NCBI GenBank assembly: GCA_009840695.1
Contig: VXNG01000038.1
Location: 1-30,344 of the forward strand
From: Acidimicrobiaceae bacterium
GTDB lineage: Bacteria; Actinomycetota; Acidimicrobiia; Acidimicrobiales; Aldehydirespiratoraceae
Length of the DNA stretch: 30,344 bases
Direction: 5' to 3'
A program made the position numbers and the translations under genes. The notes under the pieces are model-generated. The model made no database searches. It was not told the origin of the DNA and was given only the letters and a program-made list of their open reading frames with translations. Of this stretch, positions 15,146 through 22,835 are shown one piece after another. Within the stretch, counting starts at the first letter, position 1; each line of letters begins with the position of its first letter.

Positions 15146-16495
15146 TCAACCGACCGCGACCGGCACGTCCTTAGGGGCTTGGTCTGAAGGCGCTCCCGCG
15201 GGCACCTCAGGCACAGTGTCTGAGGAGGCCTCGGGATCTCTCGAGACGCCGTTGATACGGTCGATCCGCTCCTGGGGGATGAGGTCGTGGCGGCCGCCGT
15301 AGCGGCTCGACAGGATGGCCAGGCGCCGCCATGCCAGCGTCTCGATATCGAACGCGGTCATGCGTTCGGGCATGTCGTACCGGGCATTCTGGAGAATGTC
15401 GCCGTCCTGCTGGCCGAGATTGCGGTCGTGCAGGAGCTTGTAGATGAAGGGGTGCTTGACGGCTCGGATCCACAGCTCGGAGAGCTTGTGGCGTGGACGG
15501 ATCGTGTAGAAGTAGTAGAGGCGGGTGAGCCTGTCCTCGACCGGCACGCACCACCTCGTGAACAGCAGGTCGCCCATGTTGATGCGCATCATGCCCGGCA
15601 TGTTCGGACCTTGGTTCCACTCGCGCTCGAAGGCTTCCGTGCCGGTGTTGAATTTCGCAGCATCGGAGGACGTCTGGTACCTGCCCTTGGAGAGGTTCGG
15701 GATCCAGTTCAGGGGCGGATGCTTGAACAACCAGGTCCAACTGAGGCGATACCTGTGCTTGGGCCATTTCCCCAAGCCGGGATACTCCTCCTGGTAGGGC
15801 CGGGTGTTGAGCGTGTCGTCGCTGTAGTGGGACAGGGTGATCCCGCTGCCGGTGATCATGGGCTTTGCGCCTTTGAATGAGATCTTCGGCACAGGTCTCA
15901 GCAGCACCTGGACACTGTTGATATGGGTATAGAAGACATGATTGTCGTTCATGTTCTCCAGAGCCTGGCGCCAGTTGGTCTTCCAGGTCCTGCGGTTCGT
16001 CAGCGAGATGCAGGACTCGTCGAAGAACTCCGGCGGGAGGTCGTCTTCGGGGTTCGTCGGGGGACCATCGCCCATCCAGGCAAAGACCTGCCCTCTGATG
16101 ATGGCCGTCGGATAGGTCCGCACCTGAGCACGCCCGGCTGCCGGCGAGTCCGGGCCCTCCGACAGGATGCCGACGACGACGCCGTCCTCGTCGAATGTCC
16201 AGCCGTGATACGGGCAGGAAACGGTGCCGGCAAAGTGGCAGTCGCCGTCCGACAGACTCACCCCGCGATGGGGGCACACATTTGAAATGACAGCAGGACC
16301 CGACTTGCCCCGGAAGATGCAGAGATCGGTGCCCAGGAGTCTCACCCGGGCGGGCTTGCGCTTCCTGATCTTCTTGACGGGAATCACTGGGTACCAGTAG
16401 TCCTTGAAGCCCAGGGGGGGTATTTCGGTCCTCGGATCGTGCTCGCCGCCGGTGTAGACGACCCGCAGCGAGTCCGGCTGTGTCTGCGTCTGCAT
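15146..16495 (-). CDS. Large Rieske oxygenase, PaO/phthalate-oxygenase-like
   Basis: A 449-residue oxygenase clearly different from the 331-residue copies. Rieske ligands are C74-x-H76 (CPHRG) and C94-x2-H97 (CPYHGW). The iron-site region is NWRQALENMNDNHVFYTH with N181, D184, H186 and H191. The usual pattern is D-x2-H-x4-H, but here only one residue separates D184 and H186. A later QDGDILQNARYD block should supply the third ligand. The tail after about residue 415 is disordered and P/A-rich. ATG 16495 was chosen over longer in-frame starts because homology begins at YWYPVIPV and the longer version would lie over the ATPase gene. It is divergent from that ATPase. Confidence 0.9.
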   Translation of the reverse strand: MQTQTQPDSLRVVYTGGEHDPRTEIPPLGFKDYWYPVIPVKKIRKRKPARVRLLGTDLCIFRGKSGPAVISNVCPHRGVSLSDGDCHFAGTVSCPYHGWTFDEDGVVVGILSEGPDSPAAGRAQVRTYPTAIIRGQVFAWMGDGPPTNPEDDLPPEFFDESCISLTNRRTWKTNWRQALENMNDNHVFYTHINSVQVLLRPVPKISFKGAKPMITGSGITLSHYSDDTLNTRPYQEEYPGLGKWPKHRYRLSWTWLFKHPPLNWIPNLSKGRYQTSSDAAKFNTGTEAFEREWNQGPNMPGMMRINMGDLLFTRWCVPVEDRLTRLYYFYTIRPRHKLSELWIRAVKHPFIYKLLHDRNLGQQDGDILQNARYDMPERMTAFDIETLAWRRLAILSSRYGGRHDLIPQERIDRINGVSRDPEASSDTVPEVPAGAPSDQAPKDVPVAVG

Positions 16496-16501
16496 AGGCC
16501 T

Positions 16502-16509
16502 ACTATAGT
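16502..16509. promoter_or_regulatory. Palindromic -10-like element between divergent genes
   Basis: ACTATAGT is a perfect palindrome and gives a TATAGT -10 on both strands. On the minus strand it ends 7 bases before the ATG of the large Rieske gene (16495), which suits a leaderless message. On the plus strand it would start RNA just upstream of the ATPase ribosome site. No clear -35 is seen on either side. Confidence 0.35.
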
Positions 16510-16580
16510 GCGCCGATGCGGCCGGCTCCCGGTCGAAGCTGGCTCCCGCGGGCGGCTCGCGTGCCGCTCTGGCGGCCTCA

Positions 16581-16592
16581 GGGGAGGAGAGG
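16581..16592 (+). promoter_or_regulatory. Strong ribosome site without a standard start codon
   Basis: A GGGGAGGAGAGG run is followed in the ATPase frame by ATC codons at 16593 and 16596, not ATG, GTG or TTG. The coding similarity of the ATPase extends back to about here, so translation probably begins at this point. Confidence 0.5.
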
Positions 16593-16649
16593 ATCATCGA
16601 CTCCACACAGCAACTAGAGCAGCGCCAGCACCGTATCGAACTCCAGAAT

Positions 16650-17405
16650 GTGTCGATGACTTTCGGCTCGAACGAGGAGTCTGTCCACGCAGTGGCCGAT
16701 ACCTCGTTCAAGGTGAACAACCGCGAGTTCATGACGATCGTGGGGCCGAGCGGATGCGGCAAGACGACCGTCCTCAACATGCTCGCCGGTCTCCTCGAAC
16801 CGACAACGGGCCGCATTCTCGTCGACGGCGAGGAAGTCGAGGACCGGCGCAAGTACTCGGTCTACATGTTCCAAAGGGACTTGCTGCTGCCCTGGCGCAA
16901 GATCGTCGACAACGTGGCGCTGGGCATTGAGATACTGGGCACGCCGCGCCGGGAGTGCCGCGAGAAGGCCCAGGAGATCCTCAACCGGTTCGATCTCGGT
17001 CAATTCGCTTCCAAGTATCCGGGTCAGTTGTCCGGTGGTATGCGTCAGCGGGCCGCGCTGATGCGCACCCTTCTTTGCCCCAAAGACATTCTCTTGCTCG
17101 ACGAGCCCTTCGGAGCCCTTGATGCGCTCACTCGCGCCGGAATGCAGGAGTGGCTGCTACAGGTCTGGGAACGAGACCATCGAACGGTCGTGTTCATTAC
17201 TCATGATATTGAGGAAGCGATCTTTCTCTCGGATCGCGTGCTGGTGATGAGCGCACGACCCGGCACCATCAAGCTTGAGTTGGATATAGATCTGCCCCGC
17301 CCTCGCGATAGAACGATTGACACCTCGCCGGAGTTCAACGAACTAAAGGGTGAAGTCCGGGAAGCAATTTACGAAGAAGGTTCACTTACTGACGAAATGG
17401 GATGA
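16650..17405 (+). CDS. ABC transporter ATPase, TauB/SsuB/NitT type (second copy, start uncertain)
   Basis: An ATPase related to the one at 4030, with Walker A GPSGCGKTT (32-40 from GTG 16650), Q-loop MFQRD, signature LSGGMRQR, Walker B ILLLDEP and the switch ITHDIEEA. No permease or binding protein is adjacent, so it probably energises the two permeases at 22836-24470, which lack an ATPase. GTG 16650 is the first standard start in frame, but it removes the first beta strand (RIELQN), which is encoded upstream in an open frame reaching back to 16509. A strong ribosome site at 16581-16592 faces ATC codons, so the real protein may start at 16593 or 16596. Its third positions are AT-richer than those of its neighbours. 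Confidence 0.9.
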   Translation: MSMTFGSNEESVHAVADTSFKVNNREFMTIVGPSGCGKTTVLNMLAGLLEPTTGRILVDGEEVEDRRKYSVYMFQRDLLLPWRKIVDNVALGIEILGTPRRECREKAQEILNRFDLGQFASKYPGQLSGGMRQRAALMRTLLCPKDILLLDEPFGALDALTRAGMQEWLLQVWERDHRTVVFITHDIEEAIFLSDRVLVMSARPGTIKLELDIDLPRPRDRTIDTSPEFNELKGEVREAIYEEGSLTDEMG

Positions 17406-17462
17406 AATCAAGTCTAACGCATGTGACTTGACTAACGGTTCGATTAGCGACAGGCTGTGTGT

Positions 17463-18665
17463 ATGACCAGAATCTTCTCAGGCGTCCAAGAAATCGACTA
17501 TCCGATCATTGACTCCGATGCTCATGTGAACGAGCCTCCGGACCTATGGGTGGCCAACGCTCCAGCTCGACTCAAGGATCGCGTTCCCAAGGTCATTAGG
17601 GGTGACAACGGAGACTCGTGGTCATACAACGAGGGCGCCTCCACCGAGCCGGTTTCGCTGTATGCGGCTGCGGGACGGAACTGGCTGGAGTACGACCAGG
17701 AGGGCAAGACCTACGACGAGCTCCGTCGCGGATCGTGGGAGCCCAAGGCCCGTGTCCAGGACATGGACATCGACGGCATATATGCCGCTGTCGTGTACCC
17801 GGGCGTCACCCTCCGGGGCGCCAAGACCTACGGTGACGAGCCCGAACTGCAGAAGTTCTGCGTTCGCACCTACAACGAGTGGGTCCTCGACTTCGGCAGG
17901 CAGACCGGAGGGCGCGTCATCCCCCAAGCCGTGATACCTACCACCGGCGTCGACGACGCGCTGGCCGAGCTGACCTGGGCCGTCGACAGCGGCCATCGGG
18001 GTGTAGTCATTTCCCGAATGCCCAACGGCGACTTCGACCCCCAGCCCGATGACGACCGCTTCTGGGCGATGGCGCAGGAGGCGGACGTTCCCGTCGGCAT
18101 CCATATCGGGAGCTTTGTGAGGCCCAACCCCAACCGCGAGTGGACGGGTGGGACCGATGTCACCAAGCCCGCCTTCCTCGCGCTGGCCGCCGAGAAGGTC
18201 GCCGGCACGGAGACGATCCCCGTCTGCACCGAGTTCCTGTTCTCGGGGCTGTTCGAGAAGTTCCCGCGGCTGAAGGTCCTCCTGGTGGAGGCCGGCATCG
18301 GTTGGATCCCCGGCGTGCTCGAGCAGTGCGACGACATCTTCCTGCGCTACCGGTGGTTCACGGGCGCGGTCGACCGGATGCAGCGGATGCCGAGCGAGAC
18401 CTTCCACCGGAACTTCTACTCGACCTTCCTCAAGGACAAGGTAGGCCTGGATCTGCGCCACCACCTCAACATCGACAACATCATGTGGTCGACCGACTAC
18501 CCCCACTCGGTCACGGACTGGCCCAACTCCCGCATCAACATCGAGCGATTCTTCCGGGGCATTCCCGCCGACGAAGTGAAGAAGATGCTCCACACGAACG
18601 CCAAGAACCTCTACCGGCTGGATCACATCCCCGACACAGTCGCCGAACTCGACGTCGCCGTCTGA
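17463..18665 (+). CDS. Amidohydrolase_2 (ACMSD/decarboxylase-like TIM barrel)
   Basis: A 400-residue metal-dependent hydrolase or decarboxylase of the amidohydrolase_2 family, which includes ACMSD and gamma-resorcylate decarboxylase. The N-terminal metal motif is DSDAHVNEP with D19, H21 and E24, followed by ARVQDMDIDGIYAAVVYP, the barrel histidine in VGIHIGS, and the C-terminal WSTDYPHS aspartate and histidine. ATG 17463 is chosen over GTG 17457 because AGG at 17452-17454 is better spaced. Relatives often follow Rieske oxygenases in ring-cleavage or decarboxylation pathways. Its end overlaps the convergent MFS gene by 43 bases. Confidence 0.88.
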   Translation: MTRIFSGVQEIDYPIIDSDAHVNEPPDLWVANAPARLKDRVPKVIRGDNGDSWSYNEGASTEPVSLYAAAGRNWLEYDQEGKTYDELRRGSWEPKARVQDMDIDGIYAAVVYPGVTLRGAKTYGDEPELQKFCVRTYNEWVLDFGRQTGGRVIPQAVIPTTGVDDALAELTWAVDSGHRGVVISRMPNGDFDPQPDDDRFWAMAQEADVPVGIHIGSFVRPNPNREWTGGTDVTKPAFLALAAEKVAGTETIPVCTEFLFSGLFEKFPRLKVLLVEAGIGWIPGVLEQCDDIFLRYRWFTGAVDRMQRMPSETFHRNFYSTFLKDKVGLDLRHHLNIDNIMWSTDYPHSVTDWPNSRINIERFFRGIPADEVKKMLHTNAKNLYRLDHIPDTVAELDVAV

Positions 18666-19972
18666 GCCAACCCAGAGGCGGCTGCGAAGCCGACGACGGT
18701 AACTGCCGCCATTATCGCCCAGAAGCCCGGGAAGCCGAGGCTGGTGGCCACGACCACGCCGCCGATGCCTGTGCCGACCGCGGCGCCGATGGGATCGGCC
18801 AGTTGCAGCGACGCGGCGGTGCGGCCCTCGCCTCCGGCGGGCGCGACATCCAGGGCGTAGACGGAGAGCGTGTTGTAGGTGAGGCCCATGCCGATGCTGC
18901 TGAAGGCCCAGGTGCCGTAGGCGACGAGGATCGGTAGTTCAGAACGGATCACGGCCGCACTGGTGATGATTCCGACACAGACGACAACCAGCCCTAGCCG
19001 GGCGGTGCCCCGCGGCGTCCAGGCCCGGCTCAGGTGGGCCTGAAGGAAGGCGCCCGCTGTCCAGGAGACCGCCGCAACGGTGAGTACGATCCCGGCTCCG
19101 GCCACGCTGGCGTCCAGAAACTCCACCAGCGCGAGGGGCAGGAACGCGTTCGTGGTCATGAACGCCATTGCCAGCAGGCCGCGGGAAGCCACTGCGGCGG
19201 GCAGCCCCGGACGAGCGGAGAGGGTGCCGTCGGGCAGCAGGCGGCGCAGGGCCACGAAGCCGACGACTGCGCACGGTACCACCAGCAGGTAGCGCCACGA
19301 GCCGATGGGGTCGGCGGAGGGGCCGGAGCCGAGCAGCACGAGGGAGGCGCTGGCCGCCAGCACGACGGCCGGTCCAACGTTGCGCAGCGGGCCGGGATGG
19401 GTCTCGGGCCTGGTGAGGCGGGAGACGACGGGCACGGCCAGTAGTGCCGCCATCAGGGCCCATGGGACCAGCAGCACGAACATCCACCGCCAGCCCCAGG
19501 CAGCCTCGACCGCGTCAGCGGCCCACGGACCGATCAGCGACGGGATCGTCCAGCCGCTGCCGATGATGGCGAAGAGCCGAGGCCTCATCTCCGGCGGGAA
19601 CCCGCGCCCGGCGGCGACGTACGCGGTGGAGAGGATGCCCCCGCCCCCGAGACCCGAGAGCGCCCGAGACAGCACCACCATCTCCATGCTCGGCGCCAGG
19701 GCTACGCCGAGGAGCCCGGCGGCCAGCAACGCCGGCGCGATGGCTCCGGGATAGACCGGACCGAGCCGGTCCGAGAGGTGGCCGGCGACTACGAGGCTCA
19801 CGATGCTGCCCAGCATGAACACGCTGAACACCGCTCCGTAGAGCTCATCACCGCCCAAGTCGTCGCGCACGGTTGGCATCAGCGCGGTGATGCAGATGAG
19901 ATCGAATCCGTAGGTGGTGATGGCCAGGAGAATCCAGGCCAGAAGCCGCGCCGAGCCCGAGCCCGATCCCAT
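18623..19972 (-). CDS. Major facilitator superfamily transporter
   Basis: A 449-residue integral membrane protein with about 12-14 hydrophobic segments. The first spans RLLAWILLAITTYGFDL, the MFS motif A region is AGHLSDRLGP and LSRALSGLGGGGI follows. It is most like the drug:H+ antiporter group, so export of a substrate or product is likely. ATG 19972 gives a normal N-terminus. It is the last gene of the long minus-strand operon, 49 bases after the Rieske copy at 20022. The stop lies inside the 3' end of the opposing amidohydrolase gene. Confidence 0.9.
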   Translation of the reverse strand: MGSGSGSARLLAWILLAITTYGFDLICITALMPTVRDDLGGDELYGAVFSVFMLGSIVSLVVAGHLSDRLGPVYPGAIAPALLAAGLLGVALAPSMEMVVLSRALSGLGGGGILSTAYVAAGRGFPPEMRPRLFAIIGSGWTIPSLIGPWAADAVEAAWGWRWMFVLLVPWALMAALLAVPVVSRLTRPETHPGPLRNVGPAVVLAASASLVLLGSGPSADPIGSWRYLLVVPCAVVGFVALRRLLPDGTLSARPGLPAAVASRGLLAMAFMTTNAFLPLALVEFLDASVAGAGIVLTVAAVSWTAGAFLQAHLSRAWTPRGTARLGLVVVCVGIITSAAVIRSELPILVAYGTWAFSSIGMGLTYNTLSVYALDVAPAGGEGRTAASLQLADPIGAAVGTGIGGVVVATSLGFPGFWAIMAAVTVVGFAAASGLAQTATSSSATVSGM

Positions 19973-20021
19973 CGCGGCCGCCTAGGCCGGATCGCCGGTG
20001 GTGTGAGGTGCGCCCATACGG

Positions 20022-21017
20022 TCAGGCGTGGCTCGCACCGATGGCAGCCAGTGCTCGTCGATAGCGGAGGCTCACGGCGTCCGCGGCCCGAAGGTGCACC
20101 TCCTCGGCGAGGTCTACCGGCAGTGTCGTGGGCCTCTGGTTCTCCACGATTGTCTGGTCGTGTGACAGAAGCTCGGCGCTGAATCTCCCGAAGTGGGAGT
20201 CCGGAACGTCGAGGGAGTGGTTGCGGGCCATGAAGTACCAGAACACGACCCTGCTGGCCGACGCCGGCAGCGTCGGCTGGTAGAGCGTGAGGTTGCCCTT
20301 GGGTGCGTACATCGTGTTGCGCCGCGTGTACGGCATGTACAGCCGGGACTTGTAGTGGAGCCGCTCGCCGGGGTGGCCGTACTGGCTGCGGTCCACCTCC
20401 TGCCAGTCCCACTCGAACGTGAAGCCGGCGTTGCGGTAGTCGCTGGAGTAGGGCTGATCGGTGAAGTTGTAGGGCTCGATGGCGCCCGGGTTGTCGCGAT
20501 CGCCGAGCATCCCGCCGTGGACCCAGGGCAGGTGGCCGATGTCGAGGCTGTTCTCGACCAGCCGGCCTGCGCTTGCGCTCCAGTCCCATCGTGCCGCGAG
20601 GAACACGTGGTAGTCACCGTCGTCGTACTCGGGGAACTCGGGAACGGGTAGCCGGGGCTCCTCCAGCGACACCCACACCATGCCGAACTGCTCGCACGCG
20701 TCGTACGAGCGAATCGAGATTTCCGAAGGCACGTCCTGTCCGGCCCGCAGCGACGGTATGTCGACGCATCGACCGTCGGGCCCGTAGGTCCAGCCCCGGT
20801 GGGGGCACACGATGCATCCGTCTCGCACGGTTCCGAGCGACAGCCGGGACCCGCGGTGCAGGCACAGGTCCTCTAGGGCGTGGACGCCGCCGGGTGAGCG
20901 GTAGACCACCACCTGCTCGTCGAGGATGGTGACGGCCGCGGGCTCGGACTCGATCTCGCTCGAGGGGGCGACCGGGTACCAGTAGGGACGCAGCGGTGCG
21001 AGGTCGATTTCAGACAT
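20022..21017 (-). CDS. Rieske-type oxygenase with an altered second cluster motif (copy 4)
   Basis: A 331-residue homologue of the VanA-like copies. The first cluster motif is normal (C52-x-H54 in CLHRGSRLSLG). The second reads C71-P-H73-R74-G-W instead of C-P-Y-H-G-W, so the expected histidine position is arginine and a histidine sits one residue earlier. The gap between the motifs is also one residue shorter than in the other copies. The iron site is intact: ENSLDIGHLPWVHGG, with a late Asp in SHDQTIVE. It overlaps the Rieske-less gene upstream by 8 bases, so the two are likely co-translated. It may carry a modified cluster or none. The reading is clear in the DNA; the effect on function is inference. 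Confidence 0.88.
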   Translation of the reverse strand: MSEIDLAPLRPYWYPVAPSSEIESEPAAVTILDEQVVVYRSPGGVHALEDLCLHRGSRLSLGTVRDGCIVCPHRGWTYGPDGRCVDIPSLRAGQDVPSEISIRSYDACEQFGMVWVSLEEPRLPVPEFPEYDDGDYHVFLAARWDWSASAGRLVENSLDIGHLPWVHGGMLGDRDNPGAIEPYNFTDQPYSSDYRNAGFTFEWDWQEVDRSQYGHPGERLHYKSRLYMPYTRRNTMYAPKGNLTLYQPTLPASASRVVFWYFMARNHSLDVPDSHFGRFSAELLSHDQTIVENQRPTTLPVDLAEEVHLRAADAVSLRYRRALAAIGASHA

Positions 21018-21840
21018 CGGCGACTCCCGCGTCCGCCAGCAGCCGCCGGTACGTGAGGGCTACCTGGTCCGGGCCCCGCAGGTGCAGCTCCTCGGTGAGG
21101 TCGATGGGCAGCATCTCCGGACGCTGGCTCTCCACGATCTGACGGTCCTGCTCCAGCAGCTGGCGGGAGAAGTCGATGTAGGGCTCGATCGGATCGGTGA
21201 GGTGGTGATCGCGTGACTCGATCATCCAGATCTTGCACTGGTGGGCCCGTGTCGGCGAGGCGGTCACGTACTGCACGGAGTGGCCGGCATCCGAGGTGAG
21301 GACCCGGCGCCGGGTGAAGGGGATGTGGTGCATGGTCCGGCTGTGGATGGTCTGGCCGCCGGTGGCGAAGGGCGACTCCAGCGACTCGCGGCTGTAGGCG
21401 TAGTCGAAGCCGTAGCCGGTCACTTCGATGTTGATGGTCGGGCACTCGGCGTCATCACGGTCGCCGAGGGTGCCGGGGTGCACCCAGGCGAAGTGCGTGA
21501 CGTCCAGACCGTTCTCGGTGAACCGGCCTGCGCTGGCGTTCCAGCTGGATGTGACCGAGAGGTAGCTCCGGTAGTTGCCGTCGGCGTACTCCGGGAAGGG
21601 TGCGATGTCGGCGACCGGGTCCTCCAACGCCACCCACACCAGGCCGTACCGGTCCTCGGCGCGCCAGCCGTCGGTGTGGATCCGACCCTGCGAGCGGAAC
21701 ACCACCAGGTCCTCCTCGAGGAGGGTCACCGCAACGGGTTCCTCCCCCACGGCCGCGCTGTCCTCAACGGGATGCCAGTACCGGCGCAGCGGCGCCAGCT
21801 GCGACCGGGCATCGGTCTCCGCTCCTGGTGCCCTGGTCAT
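21010..21840 (-). CDS. Oxygenase homologue lacking the Rieske [2Fe-2S] domain (copy 5)
   Basis: A 276-residue member of the same family in which about 57 residues are missing in frame. VTLLEEDLVVFRSQGRIH joins directly to TDGWRAEDRYGLVWVALEDP, where the other copies have both cluster motifs in between; the junction is near 21675. The catalytic iron site remains: ENGLDVTHFAWVHPGTLGD and a late EQDRQIVESQRP block. It overlaps the LLM gene upstream by 4 bases (ATGA) and copy 4 downstream by 8. NdmC of the caffeine-degradation system is a known oxygenase without a Rieske domain that borrows electrons from a partner, so this may be active. Decay or an assembly error are alternatives. It could take electrons from copy 4 or from a protein outside the window. 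Confidence 0.85.
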   Translation of the reverse strand: MTRAPGAETDARSQLAPLRRYWHPVEDSAAVGEEPVAVTLLEEDLVVFRSQGRIHTDGWRAEDRYGLVWVALEDPVADIAPFPEYADGNYRSYLSVTSSWNASAGRFTENGLDVTHFAWVHPGTLGDRDDAECPTINIEVTGYGFDYAYSRESLESPFATGGQTIHSRTMHHIPFTRRRVLTSDAGHSVQYVTASPTRAHQCKIWMIESRDHHLTDPIEPYIDFSRQLLEQDRQIVESQRPEMLPIDLTEELHLRGPDQVALTYRRLLADAGVADV

Positions 21841-22826
21841 GAGGCCGCCTGCCTGACGGCGGGAATCACTGCAGTGCCGACGAGCTCGAGGTGGCGGTCG
21901 GCGACCTCGGCGGCGAGTTCGTGCAGGCCTGACACCAGCTGCACATGGTCGAGCCCCAGGTCCGCCAGGGCCTGGAACCGCTCGACGGCATGCGGGGGCC
22001 CTCCTGCGATGGCGAACCAGTGCACGAACTCGGACGTGACGACGTCGGAGACGTCGAGGGCGAGGTCGGGCGCGTGCCCGATGACCCGGTCGATCGCTTC
22101 GGCGGTCCTCTCCAGCATGGGCGGTATCGATCGGGGGCTGCGCTGGCCCCGCATGGCCGAGAAGCGGGCGAAGACCGCGGTGATGTGACGGGCGCCCACC
22201 ACGGCTGTCTCGACGTCGTCGGCCAGCACGCAGGGGGTGTAGGCGCCGTACTCGACGCTGTCGGGGTCGCGTCCGGTTCGTTCGACCGAGTCGCGGGCTC
22301 GGCGCAGCCAGTCGCCGACCACTGCGGGATCGGCGCCCACGGCGAGGGTGATCCGGTCGGCGTGGCGGCCGGCCAGGTCGCACATCCGGGGGCCGCTGAC
22401 CGCCACGTCGAGGGGCACCGGCGGCAGGTCGAGGTCCCGTGACCATCGGAGGCCGCCGTGAAGGAAGCCGCGCAGATCGGACAGGTACGTATCGAACTCC
22501 GCCATCGATTGGGGCTTGCGACCCAGCGTGAACACGCCGGCGTCGCCGCGGCCGATACCGCAGAACGCCCGGCCCCCGGACTCGAACTGCAGCGTGTTGT
22601 GGCCGGATGCAGTGACCGCGGCATGCCGGAGGGGCGCGACCGTGACCCCGCCTCCGATCTCGATGTGTTCGGTGAGCTCAGCGGCCAGCATCATCTGGCT
22701 GAAGTGCTCGGTGGCGCCGGCGGGGTGGTCGGTGACGGCAAGGCTGTCGAAACCGAGCCGTTCCAGCATCGGCGCGACGCGCCGCACTTGCCCCGGCACC
22801 GGGACGAAACCGAAACCGAACCGCAC
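21837..22826 (-). CDS. LLM-class flavin/F420-dependent oxidoreductase (second copy)
   Basis: A 329-residue luciferase-like TIM-barrel protein: MRFGFGFVPVPGQVRRVAP, ERLGFDSLAVTDHPAGATEHFSQMMLA, HIEIGGGVTVAPLRHAAVTA, GGRAFCGIGRGDAG and PLDVAVSGPRMCDLAGRHADR. The last block resembles methylene-tetrahydromethanopterin reductase and F420-dependent enzymes. The GTG start at 22826 is 9 bases after the permease stop and has no clear ribosome site, so it is probably coupled. Its stop overlaps the next oxygenase start by 4 bases. It would act with the two unusual oxygenases downstream, either as a second oxidation step or as an F420 or flavin dehydrogenase. Confidence 0.88.
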   Translation of the reverse strand: MRFGFGFVPVPGQVRRVAPMLERLGFDSLAVTDHPAGATEHFSQMMLAAELTEHIEIGGGVTVAPLRHAAVTASGHNTLQFESGGRAFCGIGRGDAGVFTLGRKPQSMAEFDTYLSDLRGFLHGGLRWSRDLDLPPVPLDVAVSGPRMCDLAGRHADRITLAVGADPAVVGDWLRRARDSVERTGRDPDSVEYGAYTPCVLADDVETAVVGARHITAVFARFSAMRGQRSPRSIPPMLERTAEAIDRVIGHAPDLALDVSDVVTSEFVHWFAIAGGPPHAVERFQALADLGLDHVQLVSGLHELAAEVADRHLELVGTAVIPAVRQAAS

Positions 22827-22835
22827 GGGGCCGGG

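Noticed and set aside
16496..16852. N-terminal extension of the large Rieske gene on the minus strand
   Set aside because: It is antisense to the ATPase Walker A region; homology starts after ATG 16495.
17428..17456. Promoter with TTGACT before the amidohydrolase_2 gene
   Set aside because: The -35 is good, but no -10 of acceptable form lies at 16-19 bases.
21841..22446. Long upstream extension of the Rieske-less gene
   Set aside because: It is an arginine-rich shadow of the LLM gene; ATG 21840 with the 4-base overlap is the natural start.
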